Part shown: positions 6,486 to 12,631 of the stretch, piece by piece
How the letters are laid out: every line of letters begins with the position of its first letter
Numbering within the stretch: position 1 is the stretch's first letter
Assembly: GCA_017934845.1 (NCBI GenBank)
Contig: JAGBIR010000238.1
Coordinates: 1-13,589, forward strand
Reading direction: 5' to 3'
DNA length: 13,589 nt
Source: Alistipes sp.
GTDB taxonomy: Bacteria; Bacteroidota; Bacteroidia; Bacteroidales; Rikenellaceae
The notes under the pieces: generated by a model
The model's database searches: none
Told to the model about the DNA's origin: nothing
The model's input: the letters and a program-made list of their open reading frames with translations, nothing else
Program-made: the position numbers and the translations under genes

Positions 6486-7664
6486 TTATTTTACAAAACG
6501 GCTCTTTACGCGCTCGGCAGCCTCGGCCAAACGCTCGGCAGGCATACAGAGTGAGATACGGATATACTTCTGACCCTCGCTACCAAAGATACCTCCGGGT
6601 GTTACAAATACGTCGCACTCGTTGAGTACCTTATCCGAGAATGCGAAGCAATCGCCCTCGAAATTCTCGGGCATGGCAGCCCAGACAAACAATCCTGCCT
6701 GACCTTTGGCGTAGGTACAGCCAAGTGCATCGAGCAGCTCGTAACCGCGTGCCTCACGAGCATAGTATGTCTCATTTAACTCCTCGAACCACTCATCGCC
6801 CAAGGCCAAAGCCTCGGCAGCAGCAGCCTGTACGGGGTAGAACATACCCGAATCCATATTTGACTTAAAGCGCAGGATGTCGCTCAAAATATCGGCACGA
6901 CCTGCTACAACGCCTACACGCCAGCCGGCCATTGAGTGACCTTTACTTGTCGAGTTCATCTCGATAGCTACGTCCCAAGCACCCGGAACGGCGAGAATGC
7001 TCAACTGAAGGTTGTTACGAACGAAGCTATATGGGTTGTCGTGAACGAGCAGAATATTGTGCTTGCCGGCAAAAGCAACCAACTTCTCGAACAACTCAAC
7101 AGTGGGGTGAGTTCCCGTAGGCATATTGGGGTAGTTGACGAACATCAACTTTACGCGGCTCAAATCCTCCTTCTCGATCTCCTCAAAATCTGGATAGAAG
7201 CCGTTGGCTGCGTTGAGACGGTACTCCAAAACATCACCACCTGCCAATGTTACGGCAGCGCGGTAGGTGGGGTAGCCCGGGTTGGGAACCAACACCTTAT
7301 CGCCCTGGTCGAGGAACGCCATACAGATGTGCATAATACCCTCCTTTGAGCCGAGCAGGGGCAACACCTCGTTCTTGGGATTGAGTTTTACGTTGTACCA
7401 CTTCTCGTACCACTCGGCATAAGCCTCGCGTAGAAGGTCGCTACCGTTGTAGGGCTGATATGCGTGTACGTCGGGGCGTTGAGCCTCTGTCGCCAAACGG
7501 TCGATAACCTTTTGTGCGGGGGGCATATCGGGGCTACCGATACCCAAACTGATGATGTCACGACCTGCCTTGCGCAACTCGGCTATTTCGCGGTTCTTCT
7601 TCGAAAAGTAATACTCCTTGATGCAATCCATACGGTGTGAAGGAGCGATCTCTACTCTTGCCAT
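6486..7664 (-). CDS. PLP-dependent aminotransferase (class I/II), aromatic operon
   Basis: 392-residue fold-type I aminotransferase. PLP-site marks: Asn180 in NYPNMPTG, Asp209 in VHDNPYSF, Schiff-base Lys241 in STSKGHSMAGWRVG with Arg249, and substrate-carboxylate Arg369 in YIRIS. Length is normal for the AspC/LL-diaminopimelate aminotransferase-like group. Its position between pheA and tyrA makes it the likely last-step enzyme that aminates phenylpyruvate and 4-hydroxyphenylpyruvate to Phe and Tyr (inference from context; family members also act on aspartate or diaminopimelate precursors). It follows pheA by 47 AT-rich bases with no terminator or clear promoter. Confidence 0.9.
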   Translation of the reverse strand: MARVEIAPSHRMDCIKEYYFSKKNREIAELRKAGRDIISLGIGSPDMPPAQKVIDRLATEAQRPDVHAYQPYNGSDLLREAYAEWYEKWYNVKLNPKNEVLPLLGSKEGIMHICMAFLDQGDKVLVPNPGYPTYRAAVTLAGGDVLEYRLNAANGFYPDFEEIEKEDLSRVKLMFVNYPNMPTGTHPTVELFEKLVAFAGKHNILLVHDNPYSFVRNNLQLSILAVPGAWDVAIEMNSTSKGHSMAGWRVGVVAGRADILSDILRFKSNMDSGMFYPVQAAAAEALALGDEWFEELNETYYAREARGYELLDALGCTYAKGQAGLFVWAAMPENFEGDCFAFSDKVLNECDVFVTPGGIFGSEGQKYIRISLCMPAERLAEAAERVKSRFVK

Positions 7665-7711
7665 AATGTTTGTTTTTTAGTGTTAATATTTTTTTGTTTA
7701 TCTTCTTTCGT

Positions 7712-8521
7712 TTATTTGCCACTGCGGTAAACGCCATAGACATGAATCTCCTCGGTGGCTTCATGTAGGCTGTCGAGATTGCGGATGTAATCGTCCAAAC
7801 AGTTGAATTCCAAATCGATGTGGAACAGGTAGTGCCACGGTTCGCTCGGGATGGGATATGACTGCAACTTCGAGAGGTTGATGCCATCGAGCTTGCTCAA
7901 CGCCTTTAGGAGCGAGCCCTCCTCGTGGTTGGTCTTGAAGTAGAGCGATGCTTTGTTGGCGTCGGGTGCTATGTCGTGGTCGTAACGCTTGAGAACCATA
8001 AAACGAGTGTAGTTGTTCTTTATGGTGTTAATCTCGGGTGCGATAATCTTCAAACCATACATCTCGGCAGCCAATTCGCTGGCGATGGCGGCGGTGTGAC
8101 GCAGGCCCTTCTCGGCAATATGCTTGGCACTCAAGGCGGTATCTTCCGACTCGATGAGCTTCCATGAGTGGTTATCCAGATAATCGACGCACTGTAACAA
8201 CGCCATAGAGTGTGACTCCACCTCGCGAATATCCTCCAGCTCGACATCGGGCAATACCATCAGATTCTGCTTGATAGGTTGATAGACCTCGCCTGCAACC
8301 TGCAGATTCTCATCTTGCAGGATGCTGTAGTTGGGGATGATAGAGCCTGCAATTGAATTCTCGATGGCCATAAGGCCCATGTCGGCTTCGCCCTGCTTGA
8401 CGGCTGTAGCTACCTGACGGAACGTATCGCAAGGCAGAATGTCGATTTGACGACCGAAATAATCTATGGCTGCAATGTGGTGGAAACACCCCTCATAACC
8501 CTGTATGGCAATCTTCAACAT
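7712..8521 (-). CDS. pheA: Prephenate dehydratase
   Basis: 269 residues; converts prephenate to phenylpyruvate. The catalytic domain covers about 1-178 (IAIQGYEGCFHH near the start, AIENSIAGS at 52-60, YTRFMVL at 171-177 with the TRF triad). An ACT regulatory domain covers about 190-265. The ACT motifs, GALV and ESRP in E. coli PheA, read GSLL (202-205) and QSYP (220-223) here, so Phe binding may be altered or lineage-specific. There is no fused chorismate mutase. First structural gene of the operon; its ATG lies 15 bases after the U-run of the attenuator terminator, so all expression from the upstream promoter must read through it. Confidence 0.95.
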   Translation of the reverse strand: MLKIAIQGYEGCFHHIAAIDYFGRQIDILPCDTFRQVATAVKQGEADMGLMAIENSIAGSIIPNYSILQDENLQVAGEVYQPIKQNLMVLPDVELEDIREVESHSMALLQCVDYLDNHSWKLIESEDTALSAKHIAEKGLRHTAAIASELAAEMYGLKIIAPEINTIKNNYTRFMVLKRYDHDIAPDANKASLYFKTNHEEGSLLKALSKLDGINLSKLQSYPIPSEPWHYLFHIDLEFNCLDDYIRNLDSLHEATEEIHVYGVYRSGK

Positions 8522-8535
8522 TGTAACTTAAAATT

Positions 8536-8570
8536 AAAAAATCCCGACCAAGTTAAATACGGTCAGGATT
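8536..8570 (-). terminator. Attenuator terminator hairpin (3:4) before pheA
   Basis: In the minus-strand transcript AATCCTGACC (8570-8561) pairs with GGTCGGGATT (8549-8540): 10 bp including one G-U wobble, 11-base loop, running into six T. It is an intrinsic terminator placed in the leader just upstream of the pheA start, not after a gene, which is the hallmark of transcription attenuation. Confidence 0.9.
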
Positions 8571-8629
8571 AATTATTATATATGCAAGCACCACTTATTA
8601 GCATACGACATCCTGACCGTTCGCACGGT
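8559..8629 (-). promoter_or_regulatory. Antiterminator (2:3) and 1:2 hairpin of the Phe/Tyr attenuator
   Basis: In the transcript, region 2 ACGGTCAGGAT (8620-8610) is perfectly complementary over 11 bases to ATCCTGACCGT (8569-8559), the 5' arm of the terminator and its flank. Region 2 can alternatively close a 5-bp stem with region 1, ACCGT (8629-8625)/ACGGT (8620-8616), capped by a GCGA (GNRA) tetraloop. The 1:2, 2:3 and 3:4 pairings exclude one another. Region 1 overlaps leader codons 13-15, right after the Phe/Tyr run. A ribosome stalled on codons 10-12 would block region 1, free region 2 to pair with 3 and permit readthrough. A ribosome that reaches the stop at 8598 would cover region 2 and allow termination. 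Confidence 0.9.
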
Positions 8630-8666
8630 AAAAGTAAAATCGCTTATAAAAGAAATGCTGGTTCAT
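8598..8666 (-). CDS. Phe/Tyr-rich leader peptide (22 aa)
   Basis: A 22-codon frame starting ATG at 8666 and ending TAA at 8598. It begins MNQH, then residues 5-13 are FFYKRFYFY (four Phe, three Tyr), then RANGQDVVC. Seven of nine consecutive residues are the end products of the operon downstream. The region 1/2 hairpin lies inside codons 13-18, and the stop codon is 9 bases past region 2. A leader peptide of this kind senses charging of tRNA-Phe and tRNA-Tyr through ribosome stalling. No Shine-Dalgarno is close to the ATG (AAGGA sits 13 bases upstream, too far), as usual in Bacteroidota. It is analogous to pheL of enterobacteria but not recognisably homologous. Confidence 0.9.
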   Translation of the reverse strand: MNQHFFYKRFYFYRANGQDVVC

Positions 8667-8693
8667 AAATCGTTATTTATCCTTAATGCGATG

Positions 8694-8724
8694 CAAATAT
8701 ATCATAAATAGACGATATATCAAA
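8694..8724 (-). promoter_or_regulatory. Promoter of aromatic operon leader
   Basis: The minus strand reads TTTG (8724-8721), 19 bases, then TATATTTG (8701-8694), a full match to the Bacteroides -33/-7 consensus (TTTG, TAnnTTTG). The predicted start site is near 8688, about 20 bases before the leader ATG. This places leader peptide, attenuator and pheA on one transcript. Confidence 0.85.
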
Positions 8725-8777
8725 ATGTATATCGAATAATTATGCAAAAAAATCGCGATGGTGATTCTGCTCACTAT

Positions 8778-9428
8778 TTACTCAACATATTTTATAACCT
8801 CCTTGTTGCGGGGGCGAGCTTCGGGTCGCTCGGCGGCGTAGCCGATGCCAACGCACAACAGAGGCTCGTAGCCTTCGCTAAAGCCCAGCGACTCTGTAAA
8901 AGGTTTACCCGCATCGGATTTAAGCCATACCAATGGGCCCATCATGCAAATCGAACCCAAGCCGAGCGACTGTGCTGCAAGCATCATATTGCCAGCCATA
9001 AGTCCGCAATCGACCTGTGTGCAATGGCCGGGCTTGTGGGCTACAAAAATCACCGCAGGGGCGTTGCGGAACATATTTTTGAAGGCTGGATCCTCGGTCT
9101 GCTTCGCAGCTGGCGTACCCTTGATGCTCTCGCAGTAGGCTGCCGTAGTCTTATCCAGCCACTCCTTGTTATCGACGATACGCACCTCCCATTGCTGGGC
9201 GTTCATGCCGTTGGGGGCATTGATACCGCACTCGGTAATTTGGTTGAGCAGCTCGCGCGATACACTCTGGTCGGTGTAGGCGCGGATGCTTCGACGTGCC
9301 ATGATAGTCTCTATTACGGGGTTCTTACCCTCGCAGCAGTCGTTGCACGTTGCGTTTTGTTTGCACTCGTTGCAGCAAGATGTTGCGCAAAAGAGGCATA
9401 CTGCCAATGCTGTAAAGAGGTTCTTCAT
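8778..9428 (-). CDS. Exported Cys-rich nitroreductase-family protein
   Basis: 216 residues. From about residue 36 it is a nitroreductase-family FMN enzyme: NPVIETIMARRSIRAYTDQSV at the domain start with the Arg-rich FMN phosphate motif, NAPNGMNAQQWE, then AGNMMLAAQSLGLGSICMMGP and a C-terminal VGIGYAAERPEARPR. Unusually, this is preceded by an export signal (MKNLFTALAVCLFCATSC) whose end resembles a lipobox, and by a Cys cluster: Cys at 11, 14, 18, 19, 22, 28, 31 and 32. The mature protein is predicted to be a lipoprotein or periplasmic, whereas most relatives are cytoplasmic. Reductant and substrate are unknown. It starts 19 bases after the LuxR-type gene and is probably cotranscribed. The end lies only 54 bases before the -33 box of the aromatic operon promoter. 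Confidence 0.85.
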   Translation of the reverse strand: MKNLFTALAVCLFCATSCCNECKQNATCNDCCEGKNPVIETIMARRSIRAYTDQSVSRELLNQITECGINAPNGMNAQQWEVRIVDNKEWLDKTTAAYCESIKGTPAAKQTEDPAFKNMFRNAPAVIFVAHKPGHCTQVDCGLMAGNMMLAAQSLGLGSICMMGPLVWLKSDAGKPFTESLGFSEGYEPLLCVGIGYAAERPEARPRNKEVIKYVE

Positions 9429-9447
9429 ACGGTATAGGTTTTAAGGT

Positions 9448-10041
9448 TTATAACTCTCTTACGTCCACAATGCCATTCATAACGGCATAAATCGTAAGGC
9501 GACCAATCGATTTTGAGCCTATCTTCTCGCTTATATTGCGACGATGGAATACAACGGTCGGAATCGAAATATTGAGTTTGTCGGCAATCTCCTTGTTGAT
9601 AAAGCCCTTGACAATCAGCTCCAGAACATCCTTTTCGCGTTGCGATAGCGTGAGTGATTCCTCTTGTTGCAAGGTGTGAGGCTCATTGCCGTGCGACATA
9701 TGAGCCATATTGAACATCGTAAGGAAAACCTTCAGCAACTCACGCTCCGAGCGGTACAGGTCGAGGCTATGGAAGCCCTCGATGGAGTCGCCCGCGCCCT
9801 CGGCAAGAACTATACAGCGACAATGTGGCGCGGTAAAAAATGGCATATTGTCGCGTACGGTTTGGGCATCGACAAAGAAATGGACCACATTTTGTGGCTC
9901 ATCCTCCATAAAAGAGTCCATAGAGTTATAGGATACAACTTCAACATCACGAAACATCCATACAAAAGGAGCCATATCGGCAAGGATACTCCTCATTGCA
10001 AGCCCACAAAGCGAATTGGGGTGTATGATTACAATCTTCAT
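9448..10041 (-). CDS. LuxR-family regulator with degenerate receiver domain
   Basis: 197 residues. The C-terminal GerE/LuxR helix-turn-helix covers about 130-187 (LTLSQREKDVLELIVKGF, NKEIADKLNISIPTV, HRRNISEKIG). The N-terminal 1-115 resembles a response-regulator receiver, but the acidic pair after strand 1 is replaced by His7-Pro8 (IVIIHPNS). An Asp58 sits where a phospho-acceptor could be (FFVDAQ), but the usual Thr/Ser after strand 4 is Ala80. It probably acts without standard phosphorylation. No histidine kinase is adjacent. ATG 10041 is preferred over ATG 10050 because the -7 box ends 5 bases before 10050. Divergent from the TonB receptor and upstream of the nitroreductase, it is the likely local regulator of both (inference). 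Confidence 0.88.
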   Translation of the reverse strand: MKIVIIHPNSLCGLAMRSILADMAPFVWMFRDVEVVSYNSMDSFMEDEPQNVVHFFVDAQTVRDNMPFFTAPHCRCIVLAEGAGDSIEGFHSLDLYRSERELLKVFLTMFNMAHMSHGNEPHTLQQEESLTLSQREKDVLELIVKGFINKEIADKLNISIPTVVFHRRNISEKIGSKSIGRLTIYAVMNGIVDVREL

Positions 10042-10055
10042 TCTCTGCATATCCG

Positions 10056-10085
10056 CAAAGATAATACATTTATATAAAATGCAAA
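10056..10085 (-). promoter_or_regulatory. Promoter of LuxR-type regulator gene
   Basis: The minus strand reads TTTG (10085-10082), 18 bases, then TATCTTTG (10063-10056), matching the Bacteroides -33/-7 pattern with a spacer one base shorter than the pheA promoter. Transcription would start close to the ATG at 10050, giving a very short leader to the ATG at 10041. Confidence 0.7.
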
Positions 10086-10102
10086 ACTATAACTTATGAT
10101 AG

Positions 10103-10133
10103 TTGTTGCGCACGAGGGCTTATAGTATCTTTG
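10103..10133 (+). promoter_or_regulatory. Promoter of TonB-dependent receptor gene
   Basis: TTG (10103-10105), 20 bases, then TATCTTTG (10126-10133). The -7 box is identical to that of the divergent LuxR-type gene. The predicted start near 10140 gives a leader of about 23 bases. A minimal ATG-CTA-TGA frame (10158-10166) overlaps the receptor start codon; its relevance is unknown. Confidence 0.75.
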
Positions 10134-10162
10134 TGGCGTGAAATTGACTTAAAATCGATGCT

Positions 10163-12550
10163 ATGAAACTAATGTTTGCTGTGCTGGCTCTGTTGAGCGG
10201 CACACCCGATAATGATGTTTTGGTAGAGAAAAACGACAGCTTGACGCATTATGCCGTAAACGAGGTATATGTCGAGAGCTATGTCCCTAAACGCCATTAT
10301 AAATTGGATAAACAACCCATTTCGTCAACCGTGGTGGGTCAGTCGATGATTGAGCGCGAGCATATCCTCTCGCTTAAGGATCTGTCGGCAATTGCTCCCA
10401 ACTTCTTCCAGCCCGACTACGGCTCGAAGATGACATCGTCGATCTATGTGCGAGGTTTTGGATCGCGTATCGACCAGCCGGTTATTGGAGTTACGGTCGA
10501 TGGCGTGCCTTACCTTAATAAAAATAACTACGATTTCGATATGCTCGATGTCAATCGTATCGAGCTGTTGCGCGGCCCGCAGAGTACGCTCTATGGCCGA
10601 AATACGATGGGCGGTCAGATGAATATCTATACCATTTCGCCGCTTAATTATCAGGGCGCACGAGCTACGTTGGAGTATGGTGCGGGTAATACGTTGCGTG
10701 CCAAGGCGTCGTATTATGGTTTGAGCGAGAGCGGCCGCTTTGGCTATATGATTGGCGGATACTACAACCGCACCGATGGCTTCTTCGACAATGCCTACGA
10801 TGGCAGCGACGTCGATTGGGGCGAGTCGAGTGGTGGCCGAGTACGCTTGGTTGGTCGCTTGGGTCGCGGCTGGCAGATTGAGAATACAGCCGAGGTGGGC
10901 TATAACTACGAGGGTGGCTATGCCTATGCGGCTTATGATGCTGCGACAGAGGGCGCAGCCGATGTAAACTATAACGACCCAAACCGTTATATGCGCTGGA
11001 ACGTGAGCGACGGATTAATCCTCTCGCACGATGGTGAGAAGTATAAGTTTACGGCAACAACCAGCTACCAATATACTCACGACCGTATGCGTATCGACAA
11101 CGACTTTACGCCGGCGGCAATATTTACCCTTATGCAGGAGCAGCGCGAGTATGCCATAACCGAGGATATTGTTTTGCGCACTAACGATCACAATCGCCGA
11201 TGGAATTGGATTACAGGTGTTTATGGCTTCTATAAGAGAATCGATATGGCAGCACCTGTTGAGTTTTTCGAGGATGGTATCAACGACCTTATCTTGGGAA
11301 ATATGCCCGCTATGATAAAGAGCTTCCTTACGATTGATCCCTTCTCTATCGATAGCAATTTCGATATTCCGACCTATGGTGCAGCCATCTATCATGAGTC
11401 AACCTTTAATGCCGGTAAGCGTTGGCGTTTTACCGTTGGTTTGCGCTTGGATTACGAGAGCTCGAAGATGGATTACGACAATTCATCGACCATTGTCTAT
11501 TCGTTCAATATGCCCCCGATGCGCCCGGGAATGCCGGCGATATCAATCCCTAATCGCGAATATACTCTCCCTTACAAGGGTACCGAGAAATTGGATTATC
11601 TGGAGCTACTGCCCAAGTTTGCCATCAACTATACAACGGGCGTGGGCGACCTCTATGTAACGGCTACTCGCGGCTATAAGGCGGGCGGTTTCAATACTCA
11701 GATATTCTCTGATATTCTGCAAAATAAGATGAAAACGGGCCTTATGGCCGATGCAATGTCACAGATGGGTGGCGGTGCTGGCGGTCAGGGTGGCGGTCAG
11801 GGTGGCGGTCAGGGTGGCCGACCCACAGCGCAGCGTGCCGAGCAATCTGCTGGTGGCGCAGCGGGACAGCCCTCTACGTCGTACGACGAGGCTTCGGTTA
11901 CCACCTACGATCCCGAGTATAGCTGGAACTACGAGGTGGGAGGCCACCTGCAGTTTGCCGAGGGCCGCGTAGGCTTGGATTTCGCAGCCTTCTGGATTGA
12001 GTGCCGCGACCAGCAGCTTACGGTTTTCCCCGCTGGCCAGACAACGGGTCGTATGATGTCCAATGCCGGTAAGTCGCGCAGCCGTGGTGCCGAGCTTTCA
12101 CTTCGCTGGCGTGCTGCCGAGGGCCTGATGCTGATTGGTAACTATGGCTATACGAACGCTAAATTTAAGGAGTACACCGACTTTGTCGATGGTGTTGAGG
12201 TGAGCTACGAGGGTAAGTTCCTGCCCTATGCTCCGCAACATACCGCGTCGGTGGGCGCAACGTATGCTATCGATATCCGCCGCGGTTTTTTGGATGAGAT
12301 TGTGCTCAATGCCTCATGGCAGGGCGTGGGTAAGATCTATTGGAACGAGGCGAATACCCTCTCGCAGAACTTCTACTCGCAACTTAACGCGTCGGTCGAA
12401 CTCCACGCCGGTAAATTTGCATTTGGCCTGTGGGGTAAGAACCTGACCAATACGGAGTTCAATACTTTCTACTTCCGCTCAATGGAACGTGACTTTGTCA
12501 GCCTCGGCAAACCCATCCGCTGGGGCCTCTCGCTCAGCTTCGCGATGTAA
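10163..12550 (+). CDS. TonB-dependent outer-membrane receptor
   Basis: 795-residue outer-membrane active transporter. Short signal-like N-terminus (MKLMFAVLALLSG), possible TonB box EVYVESY at 34-40, plug domain about 45-165 (SIYVRGFGSRIDQPVIGV, DGVPYLN, LLRGPQSTLYGRNTMGG), then a long beta barrel with alternating aromatic strands and a C-terminal strand ending LSLSFAM. There is no N-terminal carboxypeptidase-like domain and no SusD partner in the window, which favours a siderophore, cobalamin, metal or small-molecule receptor over SusC-type glycan uptake; the substrate is unknown. A Gly/Gln-rich loop (residues about 537-575) carries a DNA tandem repeat. A strong hairpin terminator follows the stop. 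It is divergent from the LuxR-type regulator gene. Confidence 0.93.
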   Translation: MKLMFAVLALLSGTPDNDVLVEKNDSLTHYAVNEVYVESYVPKRHYKLDKQPISSTVVGQSMIEREHILSLKDLSAIAPNFFQPDYGSKMTSSIYVRGFGSRIDQPVIGVTVDGVPYLNKNNYDFDMLDVNRIELLRGPQSTLYGRNTMGGQMNIYTISPLNYQGARATLEYGAGNTLRAKASYYGLSESGRFGYMIGGYYNRTDGFFDNAYDGSDVDWGESSGGRVRLVGRLGRGWQIENTAEVGYNYEGGYAYAAYDAATEGAADVNYNDPNRYMRWNVSDGLILSHDGEKYKFTATTSYQYTHDRMRIDNDFTPAAIFTLMQEQREYAITEDIVLRTNDHNRRWNWITGVYGFYKRIDMAAPVEFFEDGINDLILGNMPAMIKSFLTIDPFSIDSNFDIPTYGAAIYHESTFNAGKRWRFTVGLRLDYESSKMDYDNSSTIVYSFNMPPMRPGMPAISIPNREYTLPYKGTEKLDYLELLPKFAINYTTGVGDLYVTATRGYKAGGFNTQIFSDILQNKMKTGLMADAMSQMGGGAGGQGGGQGGGQGGRPTAQRAEQSAGGAAGQPSTSYDEASVTTYDPEYSWNYEVGGHLQFAEGRVGLDFAAFWIECRDQQLTVFPAGQTTGRMMSNAGKSRSRGAELSLRWRAAEGLMLIGNYGYTNAKFKEYTDFVDGVEVSYEGKFLPYAPQHTASVGATYAIDIRRGFLDEIVLNASWQGVGKIYWNEANTLSQNFYSQLNASVELHAGKFAFGLWGKNLTNTEFNTFYFRSMERDFVSLGKPIRWGLSLSFAM
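11780..11815 (+). repeat. Three identical 12-base units in TonB receptor loop
   Basis: GGCGGTCAGGGT occurs three times head to tail without mismatch (11780-11791, 11792-11803, 11804-11815), encoding repeated Gly-Gly-Gln-Gly in a Gly-rich stretch of the barrel, probably an extracellular loop. Perfect repeats of in-frame length suggest slippage-driven length variation. Confidence 0.9.
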
Positions 12551-12572
12551 AAAGTAATTACAATTAAGATAG

Positions 12573-12608
12573 AAAAATCCCGAATGATACTCTTCATTCG
12601 GGATTTTT
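12573..12608. terminator. Bidirectional intrinsic terminator
   Basis: AAAAATCCCGAATGA (12573-12587) and its exact complement (12594-12608) flank a 6-base loop: 15 bp including A/T tails that supply a T-run on either strand. It lies between the convergent ends of the TonB receptor and the LRR protein gene and can serve both. Confidence 0.93.
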
Positions 12609-12631
12609 GCTTAAAGTATATAAAAGTGTTT

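Noticed and set aside
8536..8666. T-box or other riboswitch upstream of pheA
   Set aside because: No T-box motif or specifier stem-loop was seen, and the leader peptide with overlapping hairpins explains the region fully.
8740..8777. Possible terminator after the nitroreductase gene
   Set aside because: A seven-T run is present on the minus strand, but only 4-bp stems (GTGA/TCAC) precede it, with a 7-base gap before the T-run. Too weak to call; readthrough into the pheA leader remains possible.
8742..9437. Long plus-strand open frame opposite the nitroreductase gene
   Set aside because: It has no domain pattern, is antisense to a well-supported gene, and reads as a shadow of its codon usage.
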